Source: CAYNLK01 sp964398055
GTDB lineage: Bacteria > Chloroflexota > Anaerolineae > 4572-78 > J111
Direction of reading: 5' to 3'
Length of the DNA stretch: 43,428 nucleotides
NCBI GenBank assembly: GCA_964398055.1
Contig: CAYNLK010000050.1
Span: forward strand, 1 to 43,428
Under the pieces are notes generated by a model. It worked only from the letters and a program-made list of their open reading frames with translations. It ran no database searches and had not been told where the DNA came from. Positions 34,079 through 42,153 of this stretch are shown piece after piece. A program made the translations under genes and the position numbers. Each line of letters begins with the position of its first letter. Within the stretch, counting starts at the first letter, position 1.

Positions 34079-36985
34079 GTGAAGTCAAATTCTCAATTCA
34101 CAATTCACAATTCACAATTCACAATTAAAAACTTCGATTATGGTTGGCTGCTGGCGCTCCTCCTGCCCATCTTTGCGGTGATGCCGCTGCTCACTCACGC
34201 CGGCCTGCCCAACACCGCCGACGGCCCGGTTCACCTGATGCGGCAAGTTGAACTCAATCGGGCCTGGCAGGAAGGCAACTTCTACCCGCGCTGGGGTACC
34301 GATCTGGCCTTTGGCCATGGTATGCCGATTTTTAGCTACGCCCCACCCGCTCTCTACCAGCTTACCCAAATCTTCCACCTCACCGGCCTGCCGCTGGATG
34401 AGTCGATGAAAGCGGTCATTATCTTCGACTTTTTGCTCTATAGTCTGGGGATGTACCTGTTCGCTCGCCGCACTTTTGGTCCTGCTCCTGCCCTGGTCGC
34501 CGCGGCGCTATACGTCTATGCACCCTACCGCCTGCGCGAAGCCTACATTCAGGGCAACTACGGCCAATTCACCGGCCTGGCTTTCTATCCCTGGATCTTT
34601 TGGGCCTTTAACGGCCTCATTACCGACGGCCGTCCCCGGTATCTCATCGTCGCGGCCCTGTCCCTGGCCGGACTGCTGCTCAGCCATAACATCAGCGCCA
34701 TGCTCTTTGCCCCACTCCTGGCCGTATACTTGCTGTTTTTACTGATTTTTGAAGCCAACCGGCCCCATTTATCAGAGTCTCGGCCAACCTATTGGGCAAA
34801 AATCGTCAATCGAAGATCCAAAATCGTAAATCCATTGCTGCGTACCCTGGCAGGAACTCTGCTCGGTCTGGGATTGGCGGCTATTTTTTGGTTGCCGGCT
34901 TTCGGCGAGCGAGATCAGATCAAGCTGGAAGGCATCACCCGCGGTTTCTTTGACTTTCGTGAAAACTTCATCAGCCTGCCGGAATTTCTGTCGCTGCCCC
35001 TGCCGCTCGACCTGGCCGCCATCAATCCAGAATTTCCGCTCAGCCTCGGCCTGCCCCAAATTATCTCTGCCATCCTGGGATTTCTCAGCCTGCTCATCCT
35101 CATCGTCAGCTACACTTCAACTAGCCAACCAACCAACCAACTAGCCAATCAACCAATCAATCAACCAACTGCACTCCCTCGCTCCTCGCTCTCCGCTCTC
35201 CGCTCTCCGCTTCTCACCCACACTCTCTTCTTCACCTTCAGCCTCCTGCTCTACGCCTTTCTAGCCCTGCCTTACTCGCGGGCGGTTTGGGAAGCTGTAC
35301 CGTTGCTGGAACTGGCCGAGTTCCCCTGGCGGATGCTCGGCCCGGCCGTCTTCTGCGCCAGTTTTTTGGCCGCGCCCGCGATCGCAATGATCAATGGACA
35401 ATTAGCAATGAACAATAAAAATGTTGCCTGGCTCATTGTTACTTGCTCATTATTGCTTACGATTGTCTTGAATGCCTATTACCTCTACCCCTCCCAATTC
35501 ATTTCCTGGGGCACGCCCGGCCCGGCCGATGCCTTTGCTTACGAAGCCGCTTCCGGCGCTATTGGCACCACCAGCACCGGCGAGTTCTTGCCCCGCGCCG
35601 CCCAACAACATCCCGCCCCGGAGACGCTCTGGCCCGACTATGCTGCCGGGCGGCCGCCCAAAAAATTAGACCCGGTCACGCTGCCGGCCGGGGCCGCGGT
35701 GACCACCCTCAGCCATCAGGTTGAGTCCGATATCCTCCAGATCGACACCCCCCAAGTCTTCAGCGCCACCTTGCGCACCCTTTACTGGCCCGGCTGGCAG
35801 ATTTACCTGAACGGCCAGCCGGTTGAGTTCAGCGTGGCCCCCTCCACCGGCCTGATCCAGGTCGAGATTCCGCCCGGCCAGCACACCTTGACTCTCCAGC
35901 TTGAGTCCACCCCCTTGCGTACTATCGGCCAGTGGCTGAGCATCCTCTCGGTTGTTATTCTAAGCAGCCTGGCTCTATTTGCGCTTATAAAACGGATTAA
36001 CCCGGCGGTCAGCCGTCGGCGGTCGGCGGTCGATACAGCCTCATTTCAACCAGTTTCATTGCGATTTTTCGCCCTTGTCGCCGCCATCCTCATCGCCGTC
36101 TACTTTCTCTCCCGCCCCCTGGCCCCATTTTTTACCCTGCAATCAGATCCCAACCAACCCCAACCCGCCGACCGGCATCTACGCGTTGATTTTGGTGACC
36201 AAATCCGGCTGGTCGGTCTGGACGACTTGCCGGACAGCCTCACCCTCAAACCGGGCCAGACCGCCGCGTTGACCGCCACGCTCTACTGGCGAGCGCTGCA
36301 AGAGCTAGACACCAATTACGCCGTCTTTCTTCATCTGGACGCGCCCAACGGCCAGACTTACGCTACGGTTGATGAGCGCCATCCCGAAAACATCCCCACC
36401 CGCAACTGGCCGCCTGGTCTCTACTTGCGCAACCCCCTCCACCTGACCATCCCGGCTGATATACCGCCTATCCGCTACAATATCAATGTTGGCCTCTACC
36501 ATCCCGACAGCGGTGAACGGCTGGCCATCTCTCCGGGGGACTCGACCACTTACACCCTGAGTTCCATCCACATTGTCCAACCGCCGCCCCGCCTGACCGG
36601 TCAACCGCTGGCCGTTTTTGGTCCGCACATCAGCCTGCTCCAGATAGACAGGGCAACAGACCAAAATACAAAGTTGACCTTTTACTGGCAGACTTCCCAA
36701 CCGATTGACCAAGAGTACACCATCTTTGTTCACCTGCTCGACGTACAGGGCAACCTACTCGGCCAGCTCGACGGTGTACCCTACAACGGCCTGTATCCTC
36801 TGACGCACTGGTCACCCGGCCAGATCATTACCGACGTCCGTCCCCTGCCGCCAATGCGACTAGACCAACTCGAAACCATTGCCGTCGGTATCTATGACCC
36901 GGTCAGCGGTGACCGCCTGCCGGCCAGCGATACTCAAGGCAACCCCCTGCCCCACAACAGCCTCACCATCCCGGTAATCCTATGA
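34079..36985 (+). CDS. polytopic GT-C-like membrane protein with two C-terminal beta modules
   Basis: 968 residues from GTG at 34079. The first 17 codons are largely AATTCAC heptamer repeats (NSQFTIHNSQFTIKN), so the start is uncertain. It is a paralogue of the preceding gene: NTADGPVHLMRQVEL in the first outer loop, then PRWGTDLAFGHGMPIF and APPALYQL, followed by about ten membrane segments. Repeat-coded or Asn/Gln/Pro-rich loops occur near 35121-35213 and 35384-35460. Two beta modules at about 695-825 and 840-965 carry LYWRAL, FTFYWQT, LTHWSPGQIITD and a terminal VGIYDPVSGDRL. The stop overlaps the next start by four bases (ATGA), so it is translated together with the third gene. Function is probably in assembling an envelope polysaccharide or glycoprotein glycan. 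Confidence 0.77.
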   Translation: MKSNSQFTIHNSQFTIKNFDYGWLLALLLPIFAVMPLLTHAGLPNTADGPVHLMRQVELNRAWQEGNFYPRWGTDLAFGHGMPIFSYAPPALYQLTQIFHLTGLPLDESMKAVIIFDFLLYSLGMYLFARRTFGPAPALVAAALYVYAPYRLREAYIQGNYGQFTGLAFYPWIFWAFNGLITDGRPRYLIVAALSLAGLLLSHNISAMLFAPLLAVYLLFLLIFEANRPHLSESRPTYWAKIVNRRSKIVNPLLRTLAGTLLGLGLAAIFWLPAFGERDQIKLEGITRGFFDFRENFISLPEFLSLPLPLDLAAINPEFPLSLGLPQIISAILGFLSLLILIVSYTSTSQPTNQLANQPINQPTALPRSSLSALRSPLLTHTLFFTFSLLLYAFLALPYSRAVWEAVPLLELAEFPWRMLGPAVFCASFLAAPAIAMINGQLAMNNKNVAWLIVTCSLLLTIVLNAYYLYPSQFISWGTPGPADAFAYEAASGAIGTTSTGEFLPRAAQQHPAPETLWPDYAAGRPPKKLDPVTLPAGAAVTTLSHQVESDILQIDTPQVFSATLRTLYWPGWQIYLNGQPVEFSVAPSTGLIQVEIPPGQHTLTLQLESTPLRTIGQWLSILSVVILSSLALFALIKRINPAVSRRRSAVDTASFQPVSLRFFALVAAILIAVYFLSRPLAPFFTLQSDPNQPQPADRHLRVDFGDQIRLVGLDDLPDSLTLKPGQTAALTATLYWRALQELDTNYAVFLHLDAPNGQTYATVDERHPENIPTRNWPPGLYLRNPLHLTIPADIPPIRYNINVGLYHPDSGERLAISPGDSTTYTLSSIHIVQPPPRLTGQPLAVFGPHISLLQIDRATDQNTKLTFYWQTSQPIDQEYTIFVHLLDVQGNLLGQLDGVPYNGLYPLTHWSPGQIITDVRPLPPMRLDQLETIAVGIYDPVSGDRLPASDTQGNPLPHNSLTIPVIL
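34088..34127. repeat. perfect AATTCAC heptad array at the gene start
   Basis: Four consecutive AATTCAC-type units begin three codons after the GTG start and encode SQFTIHNSQFTI. Confidence 0.9.
35121..35213. repeat. CCAAC/CAAT and CTCCGCT repeats
   Basis: AACC/CAAT units (35121-35170) followed by CTCCGCT heptads (35174-35213) encode a Gln/Asn/Pro-rich then Arg/Ser/Leu-rich loop. Confidence 0.8.
35384..35460. repeat. AT-rich inverted repeat of CAATGA-type units
   Basis: GCAATGATCAATGGACAATT-like units face ATTGTTACTTGCTCATTATT-like units across a short spacer within a membrane-loop region. Confidence 0.65.
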
Positions 36986-39357
36986 AACCAAGCCGCCAGT
37001 TAGCCAACCAACCAACTAACCAACCAGCCACTGCCCTTCACATTCTGGCCGTTTATTTTCTGCTAACTCTCCTTCTCACCTATCCGCTCGTCTTCAATCT
37101 GGCCACGGCCGTGCCCAACGATATCGGCGACCCGCTGCTCAACACCTGGATTCTGGTCTGGGTCGATCACGCTCTGCTCACCGACCCGCTCAACCTGTTC
37201 AACGCTAACATCTTTTACCCCCTGCCTAACACCCTGGCCTACTCCGAGCACCTCTTCAGCACCGCGCTCATCGCTTTACCGATCCAACTGCTGACGAATG
37301 AACCGGTCGTAACCTACAACCTCAGCCTGCTGCTGACCTTTCCCCTGGCTGCCTTTGGCATGTACCTCCTACTCCTGCGCTGGACTCGCCGCCGCGGCGC
37401 GGCCTTCATCGCCGGCCTAATTTTCGCCTTTGCCCCGTATCGATTCGCCGCCATCGCCCACCTGCAACTGCTCACTTTCCAGTGGTTGCCCTACGCCCTG
37501 CTCTTTCTGGATATGACTTTCACTCCTCCTCGCCCCAACTATCCAGCCAACCAACCAACTTACCAATTAACCAGCCAACCACCTAACCTCCCTTCGGTCG
37601 CAACCAACCATCATTCACCCCCACCCTCCCGCCCCCTTGCCCCCCGGCCCGCCCGCTCCCCTGCCTACTACTACCTGGCTCTGACCTTCCTGCTCCTTCT
37701 CCAAATCCTGGCCTCCTGGTACCTGGCCTTGTACACTATTTTGATTTTCGGCCTTTATTTGTTACTCGCCCTGTTGCTGCGCCGCATAAATCGATCAAGC
37801 CTGCCTTTTCTAATTTCTACATTTCTCATTTCTCTCTTGCTGATTCTACCCTTCGTGTTGCCTTACCTGCAGCTACTCGACCCGCTCCGCCAGGCCCGCC
37901 CCCTCTCCCTGGCCCTCTCCCTGGCCGCCGTCCCCACCGACTATGCCGCCGCCGCTCCCTCCAACCGGCTCTTTGGGCCGCTCACCACCCTCTTTCGCAG
38001 TCGCCCCGGCTTCACCGAGGAAAATACGCTGTTCTTGGGGCTTACGGCTCCTGTCCTCACTCTAATTGCCTTGAGTTACTATATACTCCGTATTGCGTAT
38101 TCCGTTCAAAAATCACGCTCCCCGCTTCCCGCTCCCCGCTCCCCGCAGCACGCTTCACGTTCCACCTCATCAATCCTGCCGATCATCGTCCTATTCGCCA
38201 CCACCCTGCTCGCCATCCTCCTTACCTTCCCCACGCCCTATGCCCTCCTGGTCTCACTCTTTCCGCCTGGCACGATCATCCGTGTCCCCCCTCGCTGGAT
38301 CATCCCGGCCCTGTTCGCTCTGGCTGCCCTGGCCGCCTTTGGATACCTCATCCTCAATTCAAAATTCAAAATTCAAAACTCAAAACTTCCCCTCCTCATC
38401 GTTACCCTGGTGCTACTCGCCGAGTCCCTCTCCATCCCTCTGCCGCTGGCCCGGGTCGAGCCTCGCCAGACGCTCAATCCCGCTTACCACTGGCTGGCTG
38501 ACCAGGCCGAACCGTTCGCCCTGCTCGAGCTGCCCCTGCACAGCGCCCCTGCCCTGGAGTTCCCCGAGGTCAAGCGGCTCTACGCCAGCACCCTCGGCTG
38601 GTGGCCCCTGGTCAACGGCTACTCCGGCTACACCCCACCCCGCCAACCCCTGTTGGCTCAAGCCCTGGCTGACTTTCCCGGTCAAGAAGCCATTACCGCC
38701 CTGCAAGCTCTTGTCCCAACTTCAATTCCCTACGGCGCGCCGCCCAAACCTTTGTTGCTCCTGGTCCACCCCGGTGAAACTCCCTTCGATCGCGGCCGCT
38801 GGGAAACTATCGACCGCTGGCAGGCCGAGCGCAACCCGGCCCTCTACCCCCTGGGCCAGTTTGAGGGCGACTATCTCTACCAACTCCGCGCCGTTGACCC
38901 GCGCCAAATCACAACTTCGCCGCTGGCCGCCTTTGGCGAAAACCGGGAAATTCGGTTGATCGCCATCAGCAGAGACGCCGCGCCGCCAGCCGACTCGCTT
39001 GAACCTAATCCCGAACAACAGTTTAGCTCGCTCACCACTCAGTTGGCCCTCTATTGGCAGACAACTCGGCCTCTCGCCGTTAACTATACGGTCTTCATCC
39101 ACCTGCGCGCCGCCGATGGCTTTGTCCGCGGCCAGGCCGACGGGCCGCCGGTTGCAGGTCACTACCCCACCACGGCCTGGCCGCCCGGTGAGCTTATCCA
39201 GGATATCCACCCGCTCCCGACCATTGATATCAGTCAAGCCGACCACCTGGCCATTGGACTGTACGACCCGGTCACCGGCCAGCGCCTGTCCGCCTTCGGA
39301 CCCGCCGGCCAGCGCCTGCCGGATGAGGCTGTCATCATCCCCCTGCCCCGGCCATAA
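36982..39357 (+). CDS. polytopic GT-C-like membrane protein with one C-terminal beta module
   Basis: 791 residues, with ATG overlapping the upstream stop. The N-terminus is coded partly by a CCAAC repeat (LANQPTNQPAT). The first outer loop has NDIGDPLLNTWIL and FNANIFYPLPNTLAYSEH, an arrangement common in YfhO/GT39-like membrane glycosyltransferases whose acidic D-P-L-L-N loop is thought to be catalytic. Low-complexity loops lie at 37543-37668 and 38084-38165, and a short AAATTCA repeat at 38353-38387, between membrane segments. The single beta module (about 655-790) has LALYWQTT, NYTVFIHLR, YPTTAWPPGELIQD and LAIGLYDPVTGQRL. Last gene of the plus-strand block; a GC hairpin follows the stop by four bases. 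The precise reaction is unknown. Confidence 0.77.
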   Translation: MKPSRQLANQPTNQPATALHILAVYFLLTLLLTYPLVFNLATAVPNDIGDPLLNTWILVWVDHALLTDPLNLFNANIFYPLPNTLAYSEHLFSTALIALPIQLLTNEPVVTYNLSLLLTFPLAAFGMYLLLLRWTRRRGAAFIAGLIFAFAPYRFAAIAHLQLLTFQWLPYALLFLDMTFTPPRPNYPANQPTYQLTSQPPNLPSVATNHHSPPPSRPLAPRPARSPAYYYLALTFLLLLQILASWYLALYTILIFGLYLLLALLLRRINRSSLPFLISTFLISLLLILPFVLPYLQLLDPLRQARPLSLALSLAAVPTDYAAAAPSNRLFGPLTTLFRSRPGFTEENTLFLGLTAPVLTLIALSYYILRIAYSVQKSRSPLPAPRSPQHASRSTSSILPIIVLFATTLLAILLTFPTPYALLVSLFPPGTIIRVPPRWIIPALFALAALAAFGYLILNSKFKIQNSKLPLLIVTLVLLAESLSIPLPLARVEPRQTLNPAYHWLADQAEPFALLELPLHSAPALEFPEVKRLYASTLGWWPLVNGYSGYTPPRQPLLAQALADFPGQEAITALQALVPTSIPYGAPPKPLLLLVHPGETPFDRGRWETIDRWQAERNPALYPLGQFEGDYLYQLRAVDPRQITTSPLAAFGENREIRLIAISRDAAPPADSLEPNPEQQFSSLTTQLALYWQTTRPLAVNYTVFIHLRAADGFVRGQADGPPVAGHYPTTAWPPGELIQDIHPLPTIDISQADHLAIGLYDPVTGQRLSAFGPAGQRLPDEAVIIPLPRP
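36990..37028. repeat. CCAAC repeat at the gene start
   Basis: CCAACCAAC-type units encode the N-terminal LANQPTNQPAT; the same unit recurs at 37543-37600 and 35121-35170. Confidence 0.7.
37543..37668. repeat. CCAAC units followed by a C-rich array
   Basis: CCAAC units (37543-37600) are followed by a CCCTCCCG/CCCCTTG-rich stretch (37615-37668), forming a Pro/Asn/Arg-rich loop between membrane segments. Confidence 0.7.
38084..38165. repeat. CGCTCCC heptad array
   Basis: GCGTATTCCG-type units then CGCTCCC heptads (38115-38165) encode RSPLPAPRSPQHASRS in a membrane loop. A short AAATTCA array follows at 38353-38387. Confidence 0.75.
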
Positions 39358-39361
39358 AAAA

Positions 39362-39382
39362 GCCCGGCGTCAGTTGCCGGGC
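39362..39382 (+). terminator. GC-rich hairpin after the plus-strand glycan block
   Basis: GCCCGGC and GCCGGGC form a perfect seven-base stem around a seven-base loop, four bases after the stop. The T-run lies on the opposite strand (A-run upstream), so it fits best as a weak or bidirectional terminator. Confidence 0.5.
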
Positions 39383-39437
39383 CATTAGCCGGTCTCAATT
39401 ACGGATGGTTTTTGAAAATCAGAGGAGAAACACAGTT

Positions 39438-40106
39438 ATGATCAACTCAGCCGACAAACTTTTGGAGGCGCTTGAAAATGAACGGCGTTACATCGCCAGG
39501 GAGCTACATGATGGAGTGGCCCAAACCGCGCTCCAGCTTGGTTTGGAGGTAGGTATCTGCCGTAAATTGTTGGAACACAACAAGCTTGACCTGCTTATGG
39601 CCGAACTGGCTCAATTAGAAGAACGAATCCAGACGGCTTCCGGTCAGGTGCGGGAGCTGATTGCCGATCTGCGCCCGCCGCAAGTTGAACCGGAGGCGGA
39701 CTTGTCGACCCGCTTGCGGCAGCAGATCGACCTGCACCTGGAACGAGGCGGCCCGCCGGTTGAGGATGAAATTAGCCTGATCGATCCAGGTATTGTGAAC
39801 CTATCCGGCCAGCAAACGCTGGCGTTGACGCGTGTGGTTCAAGAAGCTCTGCTCAATGTGCGCAAACACGCCCACGCCAGCCAGGTCAACTTAAAGTTGT
39901 GGCAAGATGACGAACAGCTTGGCCTGACAATTTCCGACAATGGCCGGGGATTTGATCCGGCTCAAATAGTCGCCCGGCCAACAGAGCGGGGTGGGGCCGG
40001 GCTGGCCAATCTGCAGGTTCGAGTTGAAGTTATGGGGGGCAAGGTCAATATTGAGAGTGACACGACCGGCCAGGGCACGACTATCACCGTCACCCTGCCC
40101 AGATAA
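39438..40106 (+). CDS. soluble NarL-type (HisKA_3) sensor histidine kinase without a sensor domain
   Basis: 222 residues from ATG at 39438, which has AGGAG nine bases upstream; an earlier in-frame ATG at 39405 lacks one. The dimerisation helix contains the HisKA_3 H-box ARELHDGVAQTALQL, with H24 as the phosphorylated histidine. The ATPase domain has the N-box VQEALLNVRKHAHAS, the G1 box ISDNGRGFDP and the G2 segment GGAGLANLQ. There are no membrane segments and no PAS or GAF domain before the H-box, so it must sense through a partner or be purely cytoplasmic. No response regulator is next to it. It could regulate the adjacent genes, but nothing in sequence shows that. Confidence 0.88.
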   Translation: MINSADKLLEALENERRYIARELHDGVAQTALQLGLEVGICRKLLEHNKLDLLMAELAQLEERIQTASGQVRELIADLRPPQVEPEADLSTRLRQQIDLHLERGGPPVEDEISLIDPGIVNLSGQQTLALTRVVQEALLNVRKHAHASQVNLKLWQDDEQLGLTISDNGRGFDPAQIVARPTERGGAGLANLQVRVEVMGGKVNIESDTTGQGTTITVTLPR

Positions 40107-40115
40107 AATCAAAAA

Positions 40116-40158
40116 ACGCCTGCTTTGCCTCACGGCAGCGGCGAGGCAAGGTAGGCGT
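40116..40158 (-). terminator. intrinsic terminator between converging genes
   Basis: A 16-base imperfect stem (40116-40131 with 40143-40158) is followed on the minus strand by TTTTTTGATTTT. It ends the minus-strand gene at 40192 and can also stop the kinase transcript arriving on the plus strand. Confidence 0.75.
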
Positions 40159-40191
40159 CCAATCTCTAATTTTGTATTTCTGATCTATATC

Positions 40192-40506
40192 CTACACTCT
40201 AACCCACAAGTACAACTTATGCCCCTCTTCAACCTGCTCCCACCGAACCGCCAGGATATCTAACTCGCCCCGTTCGCCGACTTCGTCGGTCGGAAAATCG
40301 AGCCGGGCCGTCCGGCCCTCCCGCCAGGCGTCCTGGCAGCGCTTGAACAGTTTGGGGCCATCAAAGGTACGCATCTCACACAGAGCCACGTTGCTCTCCT
40401 CGATCCCTTCCAAAACGCCAAAAGCCCATTCATTCGAAACATCACGAAAATCAGGGGGTGGACCTTCTACAATTGTAATATAGGCCGGGGTTTGCTGTTC
40501 CATCAT
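40192..40506 (-). CDS. small conserved-looking protein of unknown function
   Basis: 104 residues, acidic, with no signal peptide, membrane segment or recognised motif. The ORF looks real. ATG has AAGGTG about seven bases ahead, a near-consensus promoter sits about 50 bases upstream, and an intrinsic terminator follows, so it is a complete single-gene unit. The composition is mixed alpha/beta with several Trp and Glu residues (EWAFGVLEGIEESNVALCEM in the middle). It points away from lpdA. I do not recognise the family. A small binding or regulatory protein is possible, but nothing visible supports a specific role. Confidence 0.7.
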   Translation of the reverse strand: MMEQQTPAYITIVEGPPPDFRDVSNEWAFGVLEGIEESNVALCEMRTFDGPKLFKRCQDAWREGRTARLDFPTDEVGERGELDILAVRWEQVEEGHKLYLWVRV

Positions 40507-40557
40507 CTTATTTCACCTTAGCGTAGAATGAATTGCTAAAAAGCAGCTTACGGTTAT

Positions 40558-40586
40558 ATTTTACACGGAACTATGCAGAGTGCCAA
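40558..40586 (-). promoter_or_regulatory. predicted sigma-70-type promoter for the small unknown gene
   Basis: The minus strand reads TTGGCA, 17 bases, TAAAAT: five of six consensus matches at each element with ideal spacing, about 50 bases before the ATG at 40506. Confidence 0.6.
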
Positions 40587-40644
40587 GTGAAAAAAAGAAG
40601 TTGCGGGGCAATGTTTTGGCCAGGCGCAATCCGCTCGACGCCTT

Positions 40645-40673
40645 TTCGCCTCTGGCGATAATAGTGTTATAAT
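40645..40673 (+). promoter_or_regulatory. predicted promoter of lpdA
   Basis: A perfect TATAAT -10 at 40668-40673 lies about 42 bases before the ATG. The -35 (TTCGCC at 17-base spacing) is weak, so an activator or alternative spacing is possible. Confidence 0.45.
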
Positions 40674-40715
40674 GCCCAGAACTTTCAAACCACTTACTGA
40701 CAGGAAGGTGAATTT

Positions 40716-42092
40716 ATGAGCAACTACGACACGATTGTCATTGGAGGTGGGCCGGGCGGCTACGTGGCCGCCATCAAAGCCAGCCAGCTTGGGCAAAAAA
40801 CCGCGGTCATCGAAAAGGAACACCTGGGCGGCGTTTGCCTGAACTGGGGTTGTATCCCCACCAAATCCTTACTGCGAAACGCCGAAGTGGTCAATCTCCT
40901 CAAAGAAGGCAAAACGTTCGGCTTTAGCTTTGACAACCTGACTGTTGATTACAGCGTGGCCCAGAAACGCAGCCGGAAGGTCAGCCAGCGGCTGGTCAAA
41001 GGCGTGGGTTTTCTGATGAAGAAAAACAACATCGACGTCATCGAAGGCGCCGGTAAACTCAAAAGTGTTGGTGAAGTTGAAGTGAATGGCCAGGTCCATA
41101 CAGCCAAGAACATCATTATTGCCACCGGAGCCCGCGCCCGCAGCATTCCCGGAGTTGAGATTGATGGCGACAAGCTGCTAACCTACCACCAGGCCCTGGA
41201 ACTGCTGGAAGTACCCAAATCCATCGTCGTGGTCGGAGCCGGGGCAATTGGGATGGAATTTGCTCACATTTTCCACAGCTACGGGGCCACGGTCACCGTC
41301 GTTGAAATGCTGCCCAATGTCTTGCCGCTGGAAGATGAAGAGGTCGGCCAGGAAGTCGAAAAGCAGTTCGGCCGGGCCGGGATTACGGTCAAAACCGGGA
41401 CCAGGGTTGAAAAGGTTCAAACCACCGCTACCGGGGTCGAAATTAGCGTCACCAGGGACGGCCAGACCGAAACGCTCCAGGCTGAAAAGGCCCTGATTGC
41501 CATCGGGGTAGCCCCCAATAGCGAGAACTTGGGTCTGGAAAGCGTAGGGGTAAAAACCGAGCGGGGCTTCATCCAGATTGACGACAAAATGGCCACCAAC
41601 GTGGCCGGCATCTATGCCATTGGCGATGTGACCGGCAAGCTGGCCCTGGCTCACGTGGCCAGCGCCCAGGGAATTGCCGCCGCCGAGGCCATCGCCGGTT
41701 ATGCTCCCCGGCCGTTCAATTACCGCAATATGCCCCGCTGCACCTTTACCCATCCCGAGGTGTCCTCAGTGGGTTTGACCGAGGCGCAAGCCCGCGAACA
41801 GGGTTACGACGTTAAAGTGGGCAAATTCCCGTTCCAGCCGAACGGCAAAGCGCTGGGATTGGATGACAATATCGGCTTTGTAAAGATTGTGGCTGAAAAT
41901 AAATACAATGAGGTGCTAGGGGTGCACATGGTTGGCCCGCATGTCACCGAGTTAGTCGCCGGGCCTACCGGCATGATCGGCCTGGAAACAACCCTCGAAG
42001 AGTTGGCCCACACCGTTCACCCCCACCCCACTCTCAGCGAGGTGGTTATGGAAGCCGCTCACGTGGCTCTGGGCCAGGCCATCCACATTTAA
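40716..42092 (+). CDS. lpdA: dihydrolipoyl dehydrogenase (E3)
   Basis: 458 residues, normal length for E3. It reoxidises dihydrolipoamide on 2-oxoacid dehydrogenase or glycine cleavage complexes, passing electrons through FAD to NAD+. Visible: the FAD-binding VIGGGPGGYVAAI (8-20), the redox disulfide in GGVCLNWGCIPTK (C41, C46), the NAD-binding VVVGAGAIGMEFA with the acidic residue VVE at the end of the second strand, and the FAD-contacting YAIGDVTGKLALAHVA. The C-terminal catalytic dyad is in HPHPTLSE (H437, E442). ATG is preceded by AGGAAGGTG. No E1 or E2 gene is next to it, so it stands alone and probably serves several complexes. An intact housekeeping gene. Confidence 0.95.
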   Translation: MSNYDTIVIGGGPGGYVAAIKASQLGQKTAVIEKEHLGGVCLNWGCIPTKSLLRNAEVVNLLKEGKTFGFSFDNLTVDYSVAQKRSRKVSQRLVKGVGFLMKKNNIDVIEGAGKLKSVGEVEVNGQVHTAKNIIIATGARARSIPGVEIDGDKLLTYHQALELLEVPKSIVVVGAGAIGMEFAHIFHSYGATVTVVEMLPNVLPLEDEEVGQEVEKQFGRAGITVKTGTRVEKVQTTATGVEISVTRDGQTETLQAEKALIAIGVAPNSENLGLESVGVKTERGFIQIDDKMATNVAGIYAIGDVTGKLALAHVASAQGIAAAEAIAGYAPRPFNYRNMPRCTFTHPEVSSVGLTEAQAREQGYDVKVGKFPFQPNGKALGLDDNIGFVKIVAENKYNEVLGVHMVGPHVTELVAGPTGMIGLETTLEELAHTVHPHPTLSEVVMEAAHVALGQAIHI

Positions 42093-42153
42093 GTGGCATT
42101 TCAACTGGGGTTCTCAATAGATAAAATTTCGTAAATCTTTACGGATATTGAGT

